In this document: positions 25,443 to 34,831 of the stretch, in pieces
Layout: each line of letters begins with the position of its first letter
How positions within the stretch are numbered: the stretch's first letter is position 1
Assembly: GCF_003350405.1 (NCBI RefSeq)
Contig: NZ_QQAW01000010.1
Coordinates: 1-64,000 of the forward strand
Source: Gluconacetobacter liquefaciens
GTDB taxonomy: Bacteria > Pseudomonadota > Alphaproteobacteria > Acetobacterales > Acetobacteraceae
Direction: 5' to 3'
Length of the DNA: 64,000 nucleotides
Translations under genes and position numbers: made by a program
The notes under the pieces: model-generated
Databases searched by the model: none
Told to the model about the DNA's origin: nothing
The model's input: only the letters and a program-made list of their open reading frames with translations

Positions 25443-26195
25443 TTATTCGGGACCCTCGTCCTCGCTGGTTTCGACCATTCGCACGCCGTCGATTTCGCTT
25501 AACCTCTCGACGAGATGCGTTATCGGGCGCTTGCCCCTCACGCGCATGAACAGGGTTACGGTTGCGGAGTGGGAAATGGGTGCCACGGGGCTGCCGTCGC
25601 GCGTGAGTGGCTCTTCGTCGTTAGAAAGGTGGCTGCTTACCCGGACCTGTTCGATCGTGAAGCGGCATTGGGTGCAACGGAGTAGAATCGTACGCAGGAG
25701 GCCGCGTCCATCTTCGTAGACCAGGCGCAGGATCGTGTCGTTCTTTCGGTTGATCCGGAGGCGGCTGATGATCTTCGGGAAGCCGAACATGATGACGAAA
25801 TGGCCGATGGTGGTGGCGATGGCGAGGAGCGGCATGCCCGCGCCGCAGGCCATGCCCAGCGCGGCAGTGAGCCATACCGACGCCGCCGTGGTGAGGCCGC
25901 GCACGATGTCGCGGCGCATGAAGATGACGCCGCCGCCGATGAAGCCGATGCCGGAGACGATCTGGGCCGCGATGCGCGACGGGTCCACGACGATGGCCTG
26001 CGGGCGCAGCACGTCGTCGAAGCCGTATTTGGACACCAGCATGAACAGCGCGGCGGCGACGCCGACCAGCGTGTAGGTGCGCACGCCGGCACTTTTCTGC
26101 CGGATTTCGCGCTCGATGCCGATCAGGGCCGACAGGACGAAGGCGAGGGCCAGTTCGCCGAACTGGGGCCAGCCCTGGCCGTGGAGTGCATTCAT
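25443..26195 (-). CDS. MgtC/SapB-family membrane protein
   Basis: From ATG 26195 (GGAGGG 5 bases upstream on the coding strand) about 250 residues. The N-terminal half has the MgtC helices with ALIGIEREIRQKSAGVRTYTL and VSGIGFIGGGVIFMRRD, both diagnostic. The C-terminal half is a soluble ACT-like domain with HLVERLSEIDGVRMVE near the end. MgtC proteins aid survival at low magnesium and may modulate ATP synthase. Monocistronic by its position between lysR and a divergent dihydroorotase gene. Confidence 0.87.
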   Translation of the reverse strand: MNALHGQGWPQFGELALAFVLSALIGIEREIRQKSAGVRTYTLVGVAAALFMLVSKYGFDDVLRPQAIVVDPSRIAAQIVSGIGFIGGGVIFMRRDIVRGLTTAASVWLTAALGMACGAGMPLLAIATTIGHFVIMFGFPKIISRLRINRKNDTILRLVYEDGRGLLRTILLRCTQCRFTIEQVRVSSHLSNDEEPLTRDGSPVAPISHSATVTLFMRVRGKRPITHLVERLSEIDGVRMVETSEDEGPE

Positions 26196-26374
26196 CGGAC
26201 CCTCCCTGCCTGCAATGCCTCTGGGGAGAACGCGGGGGACGGGCATTAAATTCCCCGGTGACGCGATTTCGGGGAAATCCCGTGTCTGGTGCAGGGCGGG
26301 GGATCGTCGTGCGGTCTTGTCGGGGGAGGGGGATGGGAGTACCTCGCGGGGAGGCGACAGGCTGCGAGGGACCG

Positions 26375-27694
26375 ATGCATTACGACCTGATCATCCGCAA
26401 TGGGATTTGCGTGCTGCCCTGGGGCGAGGCGCGGACCGATATCGGCGTGCGTGGGGGGCGGATCGCCAGCCTGTCGGTCAGCATGGCGGACGAGGCGGAC
26501 GAGGTGATCGACGCCGCAGGGCTGCATGTGCTGCCGGGGCTGATCGACCCGCACGTGCATCTGCGCGATCCGGGCAATGCGGCGGTGGAGAGCATTCCGA
26601 CCGGCACGCGGGCGGCGGCGCTGGGGGGCGTGACGACCGTGTTCGACATGCCCAATACCGCGCCCTCGATCACCGACGGGGACATGCTGCGCTGGAAGCA
26701 GGAATATGCCTCGCGCGAAAGCTGGGTCGATTTTGCGATGTATGTCGGCGCCACGCGCGGGAACACACCGCGTCTGGGCGAGTACGAGCAGTTTGACGGT
26801 GTGTGTGCGGTCAAGGTCTTTGCCGGGTCTTCGACCGGCGACCTGATGATCGAGGATGACGAGGGCATCCGCCAGGTGCTGGAGCACGGGCATCGGCGCG
26901 TGGCCTTTCATTCCGAGGATGAATATCGCCTTCAGGCGCGCAGAAAGCTGCTGACCGAGGGGATGTCGTACGAGAGCCATCCGTTCTGGCGCGACGAGGA
27001 ATGCGCCTTTCTGGGCACGCGGCGCATCGTGGGGCTGGCGCGGCGCGCGCGGCGGCCGGTGCATATCCTGCACACCTCGACCGCGGAGGAACTGGACTGG
27101 CTGGCGGGGCATCGGGATATCGCCACTGTCGAGGTGCTGGTGAACCATCTGACCCAGGTGGCGCCGGACTGTTACGAGACGCTGGGGGCGCTGGCGGTGA
27201 TGAATCCGCCGATCCGCGACCGGCGGCATTACGAAGCCTCGTGGGAAGCGGTGCGGAGCGGCATGGTGGACACGATCGGCTCGGACCACGCGCCGCATTC
27301 CCTGGAGGCGAAGGCGAAGCCCTGGCCGGCCACCCCGGCTGGGCTGACGGGCGTGCAGACGCTGGTGCCGGTGATGCTGGACCACGTGAATGCTGGCCGG
27401 CTGTCCCTGGGCCGGATGGTGGACCTGATGGCGGCCGGGCCGGCGCGGGTTTACGGCCTGCAGGCCAAGGGGCGGATCGCCATGGGGTATGATGCCGATT
27501 TCACGCTGGTCGACATGGCGGCGAAGCGGCGGATTACCAATGACTGGATCGCCACCCCGGCCGGCTGGACGCCGTTCGACGGCATGGCGGTGACCGGCTG
27601 GCCGATGGCGACGATCGTGCGCGGGCAGGCGGTGATGCGCGAGGATACGATCCTGGGCGCGCCTGTGGGCCGGCTGGCGTGCTTTGCGCCCTGA
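26375..27694 (+). CDS. Dihydroorotase-like cyclic amidohydrolase
   Basis: A 439-residue amidohydrolase of the dihydroorotase/dihydropyrimidinase superfamily. Metal ligands are visible: HVHLRDPG, the lysine in CAVKVFAGS, VAFHSEDE, HILHTST and the aspartate in TIGSDHAPH. FDMPNTAPSITD and NPPIRD favour dihydroorotase (pyrimidine synthesis, carbamoyl-aspartate to dihydroorotate) over hydantoinase. The start at 26375 matches the family's MxYDLIIRNG opening; the frame is open but non-homologous upstream. No aspartate carbamoyltransferase is adjacent, so it may be a second copy or a salvage enzyme. Confidence 0.82.
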   Translation: MHYDLIIRNGICVLPWGEARTDIGVRGGRIASLSVSMADEADEVIDAAGLHVLPGLIDPHVHLRDPGNAAVESIPTGTRAAALGGVTTVFDMPNTAPSITDGDMLRWKQEYASRESWVDFAMYVGATRGNTPRLGEYEQFDGVCAVKVFAGSSTGDLMIEDDEGIRQVLEHGHRRVAFHSEDEYRLQARRKLLTEGMSYESHPFWRDEECAFLGTRRIVGLARRARRPVHILHTSTAEELDWLAGHRDIATVEVLVNHLTQVAPDCYETLGALAVMNPPIRDRRHYEASWEAVRSGMVDTIGSDHAPHSLEAKAKPWPATPAGLTGVQTLVPVMLDHVNAGRLSLGRMVDLMAAGPARVYGLQAKGRIAMGYDADFTLVDMAAKRRITNDWIATPAGWTPFDGMAVTGWPMATIVRGQAVMREDTILGAPVGRLACFAP

Positions 27695-27777
27695 TTTCGA
27701 CATCTTGTCGGCATAGGCGGCACCGTCCGCGATTTCCGTCATCGTGACGGCGGGACCGTAGTCGAGAAGGATGTGTC

Positions 27778-28179
27778 TTGCGTGCTATGATATCGGCCCG
27801 GTTGTCGGGTTGTGCCGCTGCCCTGTGTCTGACCGTGGCCCTGGCGGGCGGCCCTTCCGTGGCGCGTGCGGCGGATGCCGCGTGGGCCGCGCCGGCCTGC
27901 GGGAAGGAGCCGGTGGCGCCTGCCGTCGATTCCAGTTCCGTGGCGAAATACAATGCCAGCGTGGACGCCGTGACGGCGTATGAAAAGGCCGCGCGGACCT
28001 ACAACGCCTGCGTCAGTTCCGCCGCCGCGCGCGACGAGAGCGCGATCAGCGCCGAGGCCAAGGCGCGGATCGGGCAGGTCCATCAGACCAGCGTGGCCGT
28101 GCAGCAGCGGATAGCCGGGCATTTCGCGAAGCTGACGACCGACCTGAAGGCCGGGGCCGCGCGCTTTTCGCACCCCTGA
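27778..28179 (+). CDS. Small exported protein of unknown function
   Basis: A 133-residue protein with a Sec signal peptide (CAAALCLTVALAGGPSVARAAD) and a mature part of about 100 residues with two cysteines (PACGKEP, YNACVSS) that could form a disulfide, and a helical C-terminus. A GAGAAGG seven bases before TTG 27778 supports that start; ATG 27787 is the alternative. I do not recognise a family. It lies between the dihydroorotase gene and the yfgM-bamB-der block, with its own hairpin after it. Confidence 0.6.
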   Translation: MRAMISARLSGCAAALCLTVALAGGPSVARAADAAWAAPACGKEPVAPAVDSSSVAKYNASVDAVTAYEKAARTYNACVSSAAARDESAISAEAKARIGQVHQTSVAVQQRIAGHFAKLTTDLKAGAARFSHP

Positions 28180-28220
28180 ACGGGCGCGCCGTCCGCGCGC
28201 CTGAACCGGGGCGGCCTGAT

Positions 28221-28245
28221 GCACGCGGGTTTGTTGCCCGCGTGC
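28221..28245 (+). terminator. Hairpin, probable terminator
   Basis: Perfect 9-bp inverted repeat GCACGCGGG / CCCGCGTGC with loop TTTGTTG, 41 bp after the small exported protein and before the GTG of the yfgM-like gene. There is no U-tract, so it may only attenuate. Confidence 0.5.
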
Positions 28246-28321
28246 GCCGGGACGGCTATGGTCCGCGCTTGGAATGACGGGCCATTGTCCGTTTGGGCTG
28301 GATGCGGAGAGCGGTTGAGAC

Positions 28322-29011
28322 GTGGCTGACGACATCTTCAGGGAAGTCGACGACGACATGCGCATGGAGCGTTTGCGGCTGATGGCCCGGCGCTATGTCG
28401 GCGCGGCAGTGGCAGTGGTGGTGGTGGCTGCCGTTGGTGTGGGTGGCTGGCAGTACCATGCCTGGCGTGGCCGGCAGGATGCCCAGGCATGGGGTGCGAC
28501 CTATTTCGCGGCGCTGCATCTGGCCGATACCAGCCATATCGCCCCCGGCGAGACCAGTGCGCTGACGCCCCAGCAGAAGGATGCGATGGCGCGTCTGGCG
28601 ACGCTGGACACCGTGCCTTCCGGATTGCGTACGCTGTCGCGGCTGGAACGCGCGGCGCTGCTGGCCTCCAGCGGCGATACCAAAGGCGCGCTGGCGCTGT
28701 GGACGCAGGTGTCCGACGACCAGGCGACCGACCCGCTGCTGCGCGGGCTGGCGAGCCTGCTGTGGGTGCAGCACCAGATCGACGACGGGGACCCGGCGGT
28801 GCTGCGCTCGCGTCTTGCCACGCTGGACGGCGCGGGCAAGCCTTGGCGCGGACTGGCGCAGGAAAGCGAGGCGATGCTGGACCTGCGGCAGGGGCATCTG
28901 GCCGATGCGCGCCGGAAGCTGAGCCAGATCACGACCCAGATCGACGTGCCGGAGGGCCTGCGCAGCCGGGCCGGCGGCATGCTCCAGACGTTGAACGCCG
29001 CGCCGTCCTAG
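28322..29011 (+). CDS. yfgM: YfgM-like membrane-anchored TPR protein
   Basis: A 229-residue protein starting at GTG 28322. A short cytosolic head is followed by one membrane helix (AAVAVVVVAAVGVGGWQY, about residues 25-45), then a periplasmic alpha-helical repeat region. Size, topology and position immediately before bamB and der match YfgM, which helps nascent outer-membrane and periplasmic proteins at the Sec translocon. Sequence conservation in this family is low, so the call leans on gene order. Confidence 0.75.
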   Translation: MADDIFREVDDDMRMERLRLMARRYVGAAVAVVVVAAVGVGGWQYHAWRGRQDAQAWGATYFAALHLADTSHIAPGETSALTPQQKDAMARLATLDTVPSGLRTLSRLERAALLASSGDTKGALALWTQVSDDQATDPLLRGLASLLWVQHQIDDGDPAVLRSRLATLDGAGKPWRGLAQESEAMLDLRQGHLADARRKLSQITTQIDVPEGLRSRAGGMLQTLNAAPS

Positions 29012-29156
29012 TCCGTATCCGGCCGGGGCGGGGCGCATGGATGCGTCTTCTCCGGTCGATCTCTCTACTGGCGGTGTCGCGCGGACGGTGTTTTCATGCC
29101 GTTGGGCGTACCGAGACCGAAATGGCCCCATTTTCCTTTCGTAGCGCAGGATTTAC

Positions 29157-30527
29157 ATGAACAAAGTTCTGACCCGCCGGCATGCGCTTCTTGGTGGCGC
29201 GATGGTGCCGGTCCTGGCCGGATGCAGCCTGTTCGATGATGACGAAAAGCCGCTGATGGCAGGCAAGCGCGTCGACGTTCTGACGACGGGTGCCGGCCTG
29301 ATGGTCGACCCTGAGGACAAGACGCCGATCGCGCTGCCTGCCCAGACCACGATCAGCGAATGGTTGCAGCCGGGGCGCGTGGCCTCCCACGAAGGGGTCA
29401 ACATGGCCTGGGGCGGCCAGATGCGGCGCGAGTGGTCGCACGGCATCGGGGCCGGGGTGTCGGAACCCGAACTGCTCTCGTACGCAGCGCTGGGCGATAG
29501 CGGACGTGGGGTGTTGCAGGCGACGCCGATCGTCTCGGGCGGGCGGATCTTCGTCGGTGACGCGCAGGGGGTGATCCGGGCCTATGAATGGCCGCGCATG
29601 CGCCAGATCTGGCAGTTCAAGCCGAAGCCGAAGAAGATGCGCTCCAGCAATCTCGGCGGCGGGATCAGCATTGCCGGCGACACGCTCTATATCGTCGACG
29701 GCGTGGGGCAGGTGCTGGCAGTCGAGGCCGCGACCGGCAAGGTGAAATGGCGGGTCGATATCGATGCACCGGGCCGCTCGGCGCCGACGGTGGTGGATGG
29801 CCGGCTGTTCTTCGGTACGATCGACGAGCGCCTGATGGCGCTCGACGCGGCGACGGGGAAGGTGCTGTGGAGCTACACCGCCACCGAGGCCGTGACCGTG
29901 ATCTTCGGCCAGCCGGCCCCCGCCGTGGTGGGGGATGTGGTGGTGGCCGGGTTCGGCTCCGGCGATCTGGTCGCGCTGCGGGTGGCCAGTGGCGAGGTGG
30001 TGTGGAGCGACACGCTGGGCAGCACCAACGGCCAGGAATCGACGGTCGATTTCTCCTGCGTGCGCGGGATGCCGGTGATTGTGGACAATACGGTCTATGC
30101 CATCAGTGCCGGTTCGGTGATGGTGGCGGTCGATCTGCGGTCGGGCCGCCGGCTGTGGGAACGCACCGTGGCCGGGCAGGACACGATGCTGGTGATCGAT
30201 AACTGGGTCTATGTCATCTCGCTGGACCAGCAGCTTGCCTGTCTCGACCGGGTGAACGGCCATGTGCGCTGGATCACCCAGTTGCGGCGCTATCGCCGGG
30301 TCGAGGCGCAGAAGGATGGCGTGACCTGGACCGGGCCGATCATGGCCGGGGGCAAGCTGGTGTGCATCAGCACCATACCGGAGACCGGTTATGCGACGGT
30401 CGACCCCGCGACCGGGGCGCTGCTGACGATCGGCAAGCTGCCGGGGGTTGCCACGGTGGCACCGATCGTGGTGGATGGCCGGCTGCTGATCGTGACCGAT
30501 GACGGCAAGCTGAACGCCTATAGCTGA
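29157..30527 (+). CDS. bamB: Outer-membrane assembly lipoprotein BamB
   Basis: A 456-residue lipoprotein. The lipobox is VPVLAGCSLF with lipidated Cys23. The mature part is an eight-bladed PQQ-like propeller with repeated blades such as VLAVEAATGKVKWRVD and LMALDAATGKVLWSYT. BamB works with BamA to insert beta-barrel proteins into the outer membrane. It precedes der, as in many proteobacteria. Slightly longer than E. coli BamB (about 390 residues), as usual in alphaproteobacteria. Confidence 0.9.
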   Translation: MNKVLTRRHALLGGAMVPVLAGCSLFDDDEKPLMAGKRVDVLTTGAGLMVDPEDKTPIALPAQTTISEWLQPGRVASHEGVNMAWGGQMRREWSHGIGAGVSEPELLSYAALGDSGRGVLQATPIVSGGRIFVGDAQGVIRAYEWPRMRQIWQFKPKPKKMRSSNLGGGISIAGDTLYIVDGVGQVLAVEAATGKVKWRVDIDAPGRSAPTVVDGRLFFGTIDERLMALDAATGKVLWSYTATEAVTVIFGQPAPAVVGDVVVAGFGSGDLVALRVASGEVVWSDTLGSTNGQESTVDFSCVRGMPVIVDNTVYAISAGSVMVAVDLRSGRRLWERTVAGQDTMLVIDNWVYVISLDQQLACLDRVNGHVRWITQLRRYRRVEAQKDGVTWTGPIMAGGKLVCISTIPETGYATVDPATGALLTIGKLPGVATVAPIVVDGRLLIVTDDGKLNAYS

Positions 30528-30648
30528 CGCTGTGGCCGACGCTGCAACGGAGCCTGATCGCCCTGGGTCGCTGCGACCCGAGGCGTGAATCGGGCTCTGA
30601 AACGATGTAAAGAGAGAGCGGGATGCGCCAGCATGGGCGAACGCATCG

Positions 30649-32088
30649 TTGCTCCAGGGACAGTTTCATATCTTGGCCAAGCTTCCTTCCGTTCCGACCG
30701 GGGATGACCTGCCGATCGTCGTGATCGCCGGGCGTCCGAATGTCGGCAAGTCCACCCTGTTCAACCGCCTCGTGGGGCGGCGGCAGGCGCTTGTTGCCGA
30801 TACGCCGGGCGTGACCCGCGACCGCAAGGAAGCCGAGGCCACCGTGCGCGGGCGGCGTGTGCGGCTGATCGATACCGCCGGGCTGGAGGAGGCCGCGCCC
30901 GATACGTTGTATGGGCGGATGCGTGCGTCGTCGGAATCGGCGGTGGCGCAGGCGGATCTGGTGGTGTTCTGCATCGATGCGCGAGCGGGCATTACGCCGG
31001 CCGACGAGCATTTCGCCGCGTGGATCCGCCGCCAGGGGCGGCCTGTGTTGCTGGTGGCGAACAAGGCCGAGGGGCGCCAGGGTGCGGCCGCCGCGATGGA
31101 GGCGTTCGCGCTGGGGCTGGGAACGCCGCTGGCGATTTCCGCCGAGCATGGCGAGGGCCTATCGGAACTGATGGGCGAGATCGCGGACCGCATGCCGCCC
31201 GAGGCGCCGCCGGAGCCGGTGGAGCCCGTGGCCTATGGCGAGGATGGCGAGGAACTGGACGAGCGGCCGCCCGGCCCGCTGCGCCTGGCGATCGTCGGCC
31301 GGCCCAATGCCGGCAAATCGACCCTGCTGAACCGCCTGCTGGGTGAGGAACGGATGATCACCGGGCCGGAGCCGGGGCTGACCCGTGATTCCGTCACCGT
31401 GCTGCTGCATGACGAGCAGGGGCCGATCCAGCTTGTCGACACCGCCGGGCTGCGGCGCCGGGCGCGGGTGGAGGACGGGCTGGAGAAGATGTCCACCTCC
31501 GCCACCATCGAGGCGCTGAAGATGGCCGAAGTGGTGGTGCTGGCGCTGGATGCCACGCTGGGGGTGCATGAGCAGGACCTCCAGATCGCGCGCCTGATCG
31601 AGCGCGAGGGGCGCTGCTGCGTGCTCGCGCTGAACAAGTGGGATGCGGTGGAAGACCGGATTGCCACCCGGCAGGCAATCTCCGACCGGATCGAGACCTC
31701 GCTGGCGCAGATGCGCGGGATTCCGGTGGTGTCGTTCTCGGCGCTGACGGGGGCCAACGTGCACAAGTTGCTGCCGGTGGTGCGGCGGGCGCATGAGGTG
31801 TGGAACAAGCGTATTCCTACCGGCGCGCTGAACCGCTGGTTCGAGATGATGCTGGAGCGGCATAGCCCGCCGCTGGTGAGCGGGCGCCGGCTGAAGCTGC
31901 GCTATATGACGCAGGCCAAGGCCCGGCCGCCGACCTTTATCCTGTTCGGCACCCGCGCCGAACTGCTGCCCGAGGATTACCAGCGCTATCTGGTGAACGG
32001 CCTGCGCGAGGAATTCGACCTGCCCGGCACGCCGATCCGGCTGCTGCTGCGCGGCACGCGCAACCCGTATGCCGAAGGGGGCTCCTGA
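30649..32088 (+). CDS. der: Ribosome-assembly GTPase Der (EngA)
   Basis: A tandem-GTPase protein of up to 479 residues. The first G domain has GRPNVGKSTLFNRL, DTPGVTRDR, DTAGLEE and NKAEG. The second has GRPNAGKSTLLNRL, PGLTRDSV, DTAGLRRRARVE and NKWDAVE. A C-terminal KH-like domain ends the protein. It is needed for 50S subunit assembly. The start is uncertain: TTG 30649 or TTG 30673 (just before AKLPSVPTG) are both open, with no nearby ATG. A hairpin terminator follows. Confidence 0.93.
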   Translation: MLQGQFHILAKLPSVPTGDDLPIVVIAGRPNVGKSTLFNRLVGRRQALVADTPGVTRDRKEAEATVRGRRVRLIDTAGLEEAAPDTLYGRMRASSESAVAQADLVVFCIDARAGITPADEHFAAWIRRQGRPVLLVANKAEGRQGAAAAMEAFALGLGTPLAISAEHGEGLSELMGEIADRMPPEAPPEPVEPVAYGEDGEELDERPPGPLRLAIVGRPNAGKSTLLNRLLGEERMITGPEPGLTRDSVTVLLHDEQGPIQLVDTAGLRRRARVEDGLEKMSTSATIEALKMAEVVVLALDATLGVHEQDLQIARLIEREGRCCVLALNKWDAVEDRIATRQAISDRIETSLAQMRGIPVVSFSALTGANVHKLLPVVRRAHEVWNKRIPTGALNRWFEMMLERHSPPLVSGRRLKLRYMTQAKARPPTFILFGTRAELLPEDYQRYLVNGLREEFDLPGTPIRLLLRGTRNPYAEGGS

Positions 32089-32094
32089 CTCCGC

Positions 32095-32121
32095 AGGCAC
32101 CCACCCCCTGCGTGGGTGCCT
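32095..32121. terminator. Hairpin terminator between der and the aminotransferase gene
   Basis: Perfect 10-bp inverted repeat AGGCACCCAC / GTGGGTGCCT with a 7-base loop, between two converging genes. It can act in both directions. Confidence 0.7.
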
Positions 32122-32142
32122 GGGGTGACGTGTGGGCGCGGG

Positions 32143-33492
32143 TCAGGCCAGGTCGTCGATAATCTGCCTGACGGTGCCGACCATGTCGCGCAATTGCTGC
32201 GGTGTGGAGATGAAGGGCGGTCCGAACGATACCGTGTCGCCGGTGCAGCGCAGCAGAAGTCCGTGTTTCAGGCCCTGTTCGAAGAGGGCCGTGCCGCGGG
32301 CGCCGGGTGCGTCGGGTGCAGGTACGAGGTCGATTGCCGCCGTCAGGCCGATATTGCGTATGTCGGCGACGCCCGGCCGGCCGTCGAGCGTGTGGATGGC
32401 GTCTTCCAGCACCGGCTCCAGGCTGCGGACCCTGGCGATGAGGGAATCCTGCTCCATCGCGTCCAGCACCGCGTGGCCGACCGCCGCCGCCAGCGGATGG
32501 CCGGAATAGGTATAGCCGTGAGCGAACTCGATGGCGTTTTCCGGGCCGGTCATGAAGGTTTCGTAGATCGCATCGGTGACGATGACGCCGCCCATCGGGA
32601 CCACGCCGTTGGTTACCGCCTTGGCGAAGGTGATCATGTCCGGTTTGACGTTGAAGCGCTGGGCGGCGAAATTCTCCCCCAGTCGTCCGAAGCCGGTGAT
32701 GACTTCGTCGAAGATCAACAGGATGCCGTGACGGGTGCAGATCTGCCGCAGGCGTTCCAGATAGCCCACCGGAGGAACCAGCACCCCGGTCGAGCCCTGG
32801 ACGGGTTCGACGATCACGGCGGCGATGGTCGAGGCGTCGTGCAGGGCGACCAGGCGTTCGAGGTCCTCGGCGCGTTCCATGCCCCATGTCGGCTGGCCCT
32901 TCGAGAAGGCCATGTGCGCCGGATCGTGGGTGTGGCGCAGATGGTCGACGCCGTTCAGCATCGCAGTGGCGAACATCCTGCGGTTGGGTACGATGCCCCC
33001 GACCGACATGCCGCCGAACCCTACGCCATGATAGCCGCGTTCGCGCCCGATCATGCGGAAACGGCCGCCTGCGTCGCGCAGGCGGTGGTAGCCCAGTGCG
33101 ATCTTGAGCGCGGTATCGACCGATTCCGAGCCTGAATTGGCGAAGAAGACGTGATTGAGCCCGTCGGGGGCAAGGTTGGCAATGCGTTCGGCGAGCCGCA
33201 CCGTGACCGGGTTGGTCATCTGGAAAGCCGTGCAATAATCGAGCGTTTCGGCCTGCTGCTTCAGGGCTTCGACGATTCCGGGGTGCGCGTGGCCCAGCGG
33301 CGTGCACCACAGGCCCGACAGCGTGTCGAACAGGGCGTGGCCATCCTGCGTATGGTAATATGGCCCGGCGGCGGATGTGATGATGCGTCCGGCGGGATTC
33401 GCGCGGACGCGCCTGTTCGCGGTGAAGGGCATCCAGTAGGTGCCGTTGGCGATTGTCTGCTGGCAGTCGAATGTGTTTGCGCGGTCGTTCAT
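32143..33492 (-). CDS. Class III (omega) aminotransferase
   Basis: A 449-residue PLP enzyme. SGSESVDTALKIAL binds the cofactor phosphate, FDEVITGFGR carries Asp262 that contacts the pyridine nitrogen, and the Schiff-base lysine is Lys291 in FAKAVTNG. The MPFTANRRV opening matches the omega-amino acid:pyruvate aminotransferase group (beta-alanine, other omega-amines). It lies 31 bp downstream of an M20 peptidase on the same strand, so amide hydrolysis and transamination are probably one operon under the divergent LysR gene. Confidence 0.87.
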   Translation of the reverse strand: MNDRANTFDCQQTIANGTYWMPFTANRRVRANPAGRIITSAAGPYYHTQDGHALFDTLSGLWCTPLGHAHPGIVEALKQQAETLDYCTAFQMTNPVTVRLAERIANLAPDGLNHVFFANSGSESVDTALKIALGYHRLRDAGGRFRMIGRERGYHGVGFGGMSVGGIVPNRRMFATAMLNGVDHLRHTHDPAHMAFSKGQPTWGMERAEDLERLVALHDASTIAAVIVEPVQGSTGVLVPPVGYLERLRQICTRHGILLIFDEVITGFGRLGENFAAQRFNVKPDMITFAKAVTNGVVPMGGVIVTDAIYETFMTGPENAIEFAHGYTYSGHPLAAAVGHAVLDAMEQDSLIARVRSLEPVLEDAIHTLDGRPGVADIRNIGLTAAIDLVPAPDAPGARGTALFEQGLKHGLLLRCTGDTVSFGPPFISTPQQLRDMVGTVRQIIDDLA

Positions 33493-33523
33493 CGTGAGGT
33501 TCTTCCGTCGGTCGGTCTGGCGG

Positions 33524-34717
33524 TCAGGATTGCGCGGCGTCCGGTTGCACGGTCAGTTGCAGGAGCAGGCCGGCGAGAAGCCTGGCGCGTGGCAGCAGGC
33601 TGTCGACCTGGAGATGCTCGTCGAGCGTGTGGATGCCGCCGCCGAGGACACCCAGCCCGTCGAGCGTGGGAATGCCCATTGCGCCCGTGAAATTGCCGTC
33701 CGATCCGCCGAAGCCGCTTTCGGCGGCGGTTGCGAGGCCGAGCGTGTCGCAGATTGCCTGCGCGTGCGTGACCAATTGGCGGCATCCGTCTCCCGGCGTC
33801 CAGAGGGGACGCATGACGGTGGGCGTGATGGTGAGCGCCACGTCCGGCGAGGACGGCTGGAGCGCCAGGAGGCGCGCGATGCCGGCCTGACGCTCTTCTT
33901 CCGTCCGGGCGCCGCTCATCAATATCCGGGCGTCGCAGGTGGTGGCGACGCAGTTTGCCCATTCGCCGCCCTGGATGACACCGACGGAATAGGTGCAGCT
34001 TTCCGAGGACAGGTCTTCGATCCGCAGGACCTGATGGCACATTTCGCGGATCGCGCTGCGCCCTGCGGAGAGATGGGCTCCGGCGTGGCTGGGGCGGCCG
34101 GTCGTGCGGATGGCGAAGCGCGAAACCGGATAGCGTCCACTGGCGAGATTGCCGAAAGGGGTGTCGCCTGGTGTACCGGGCTCGGGCACGAGGACGATTC
34201 GGTGGCGTCGGGCTTCGGCCTCAATGATGTCCTGGGTGCTGGGGGTGCCGATTTCCTCGTCCGGCGTCAGCAGGACGGTGACGGGCAGTGCTGTCCGCAG
34301 TCCGGCGGCATGGATCACGCGCAGGACTTCGACTGCGAGCCAGGTTCCGCCCTTCATGTCACAGACGCCGGGACCGAACAGTTTGCCGCCTTCAACGCGG
34401 ATCGGCAGACGGTCGCGCGTGCCCAGTGGATGAACGGTGTCGAGATGGGCGAGAATGAGGATGCCGGGTGTGTCCTCCGCATTGCCGAAACGGGCGCGGA
34501 CGCAGCCCCCGAGCCCCATACGACCGGGCAGGCGCTCGATCCTGCCTCCTGCGATGGCGAGGTCGCGTGATGCCAGATCGAGCATCCGGTCGACGGCGCA
34601 GGCATCCCATGTCGGGCTTTCGCAGGCGGCCCATTCCGAAATGCCCTGCACCGCGGCTTCGAGATCGAAGGGCAGGGAGGTCAGGGGGGCCGGGCTTTCG
34701 TGCAGGACAATGGGCAT
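33524..34717 (-). CDS. M20-family metallopeptidase (carboxypeptidase G2-like)
   Basis: From ATG 34717 a 397-residue zinc peptidase. The two-metal site appears as LAHLDTVHPLG, GPGVCDMKGG and TPDEEIGT, with a later HTLDEHL. The central dimerisation domain has RPSHAGAHL. Closest group: carboxypeptidase G2/Gly-X type enzymes that split an amide next to a carboxylate such as N-acyl or gamma-linked amino acids. No signal peptide, so cytoplasmic. It starts about 56 bp from a palindrome shared with the divergent lysR gene. Confidence 0.85.
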   Translation of the reverse strand: MPIVLHESPAPLTSLPFDLEAAVQGISEWAACESPTWDACAVDRMLDLASRDLAIAGGRIERLPGRMGLGGCVRARFGNAEDTPGILILAHLDTVHPLGTRDRLPIRVEGGKLFGPGVCDMKGGTWLAVEVLRVIHAAGLRTALPVTVLLTPDEEIGTPSTQDIIEAEARRHRIVLVPEPGTPGDTPFGNLASGRYPVSRFAIRTTGRPSHAGAHLSAGRSAIREMCHQVLRIEDLSSESCTYSVGVIQGGEWANCVATTCDARILMSGARTEEERQAGIARLLALQPSSPDVALTITPTVMRPLWTPGDGCRQLVTHAQAICDTLGLATAAESGFGGSDGNFTGAMGIPTLDGLGVLGGGIHTLDEHLQVDSLLPRARLLAGLLLQLTVQPDAAQS

Positions 34718-34772
34718 CGGAGGTCTCCTGATGACGAGAAGACCGTTTTGCCTGAACATGACATTGCGAATC

Positions 34773-34785
34773 CATAATGATTATG
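34773..34785. promoter_or_regulatory. 13-base palindrome, probable LysR operator
   Basis: CATAATGATTATG is a perfect odd-centred palindrome in the 114-bp gap between the divergent M20 peptidase and lysR genes. It is about 47 bp upstream of the lysR ATG and 55 bp upstream of the M20 ATG. AT-rich dyads here are typical of LysR-type autoregulatory sites. Confidence 0.5.
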
Positions 34786-34831
34786 ATGACACTGCGCCAC
34801 GGTTTTCGATCCACTGATGCGGAGTGTTGGC

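Noticed and set aside
30565-30579. GGGTCG/CGACCC hairpin between bamB and der
   Set aside because: Short stem with a 3-base loop in an operon; too weak to call a terminator.
31937-33310. 457-codon minus-strand frame overlapping the aminotransferase gene
   Set aside because: Off-frame shadow; the true frame at 32143-33492 has the PLP motifs.
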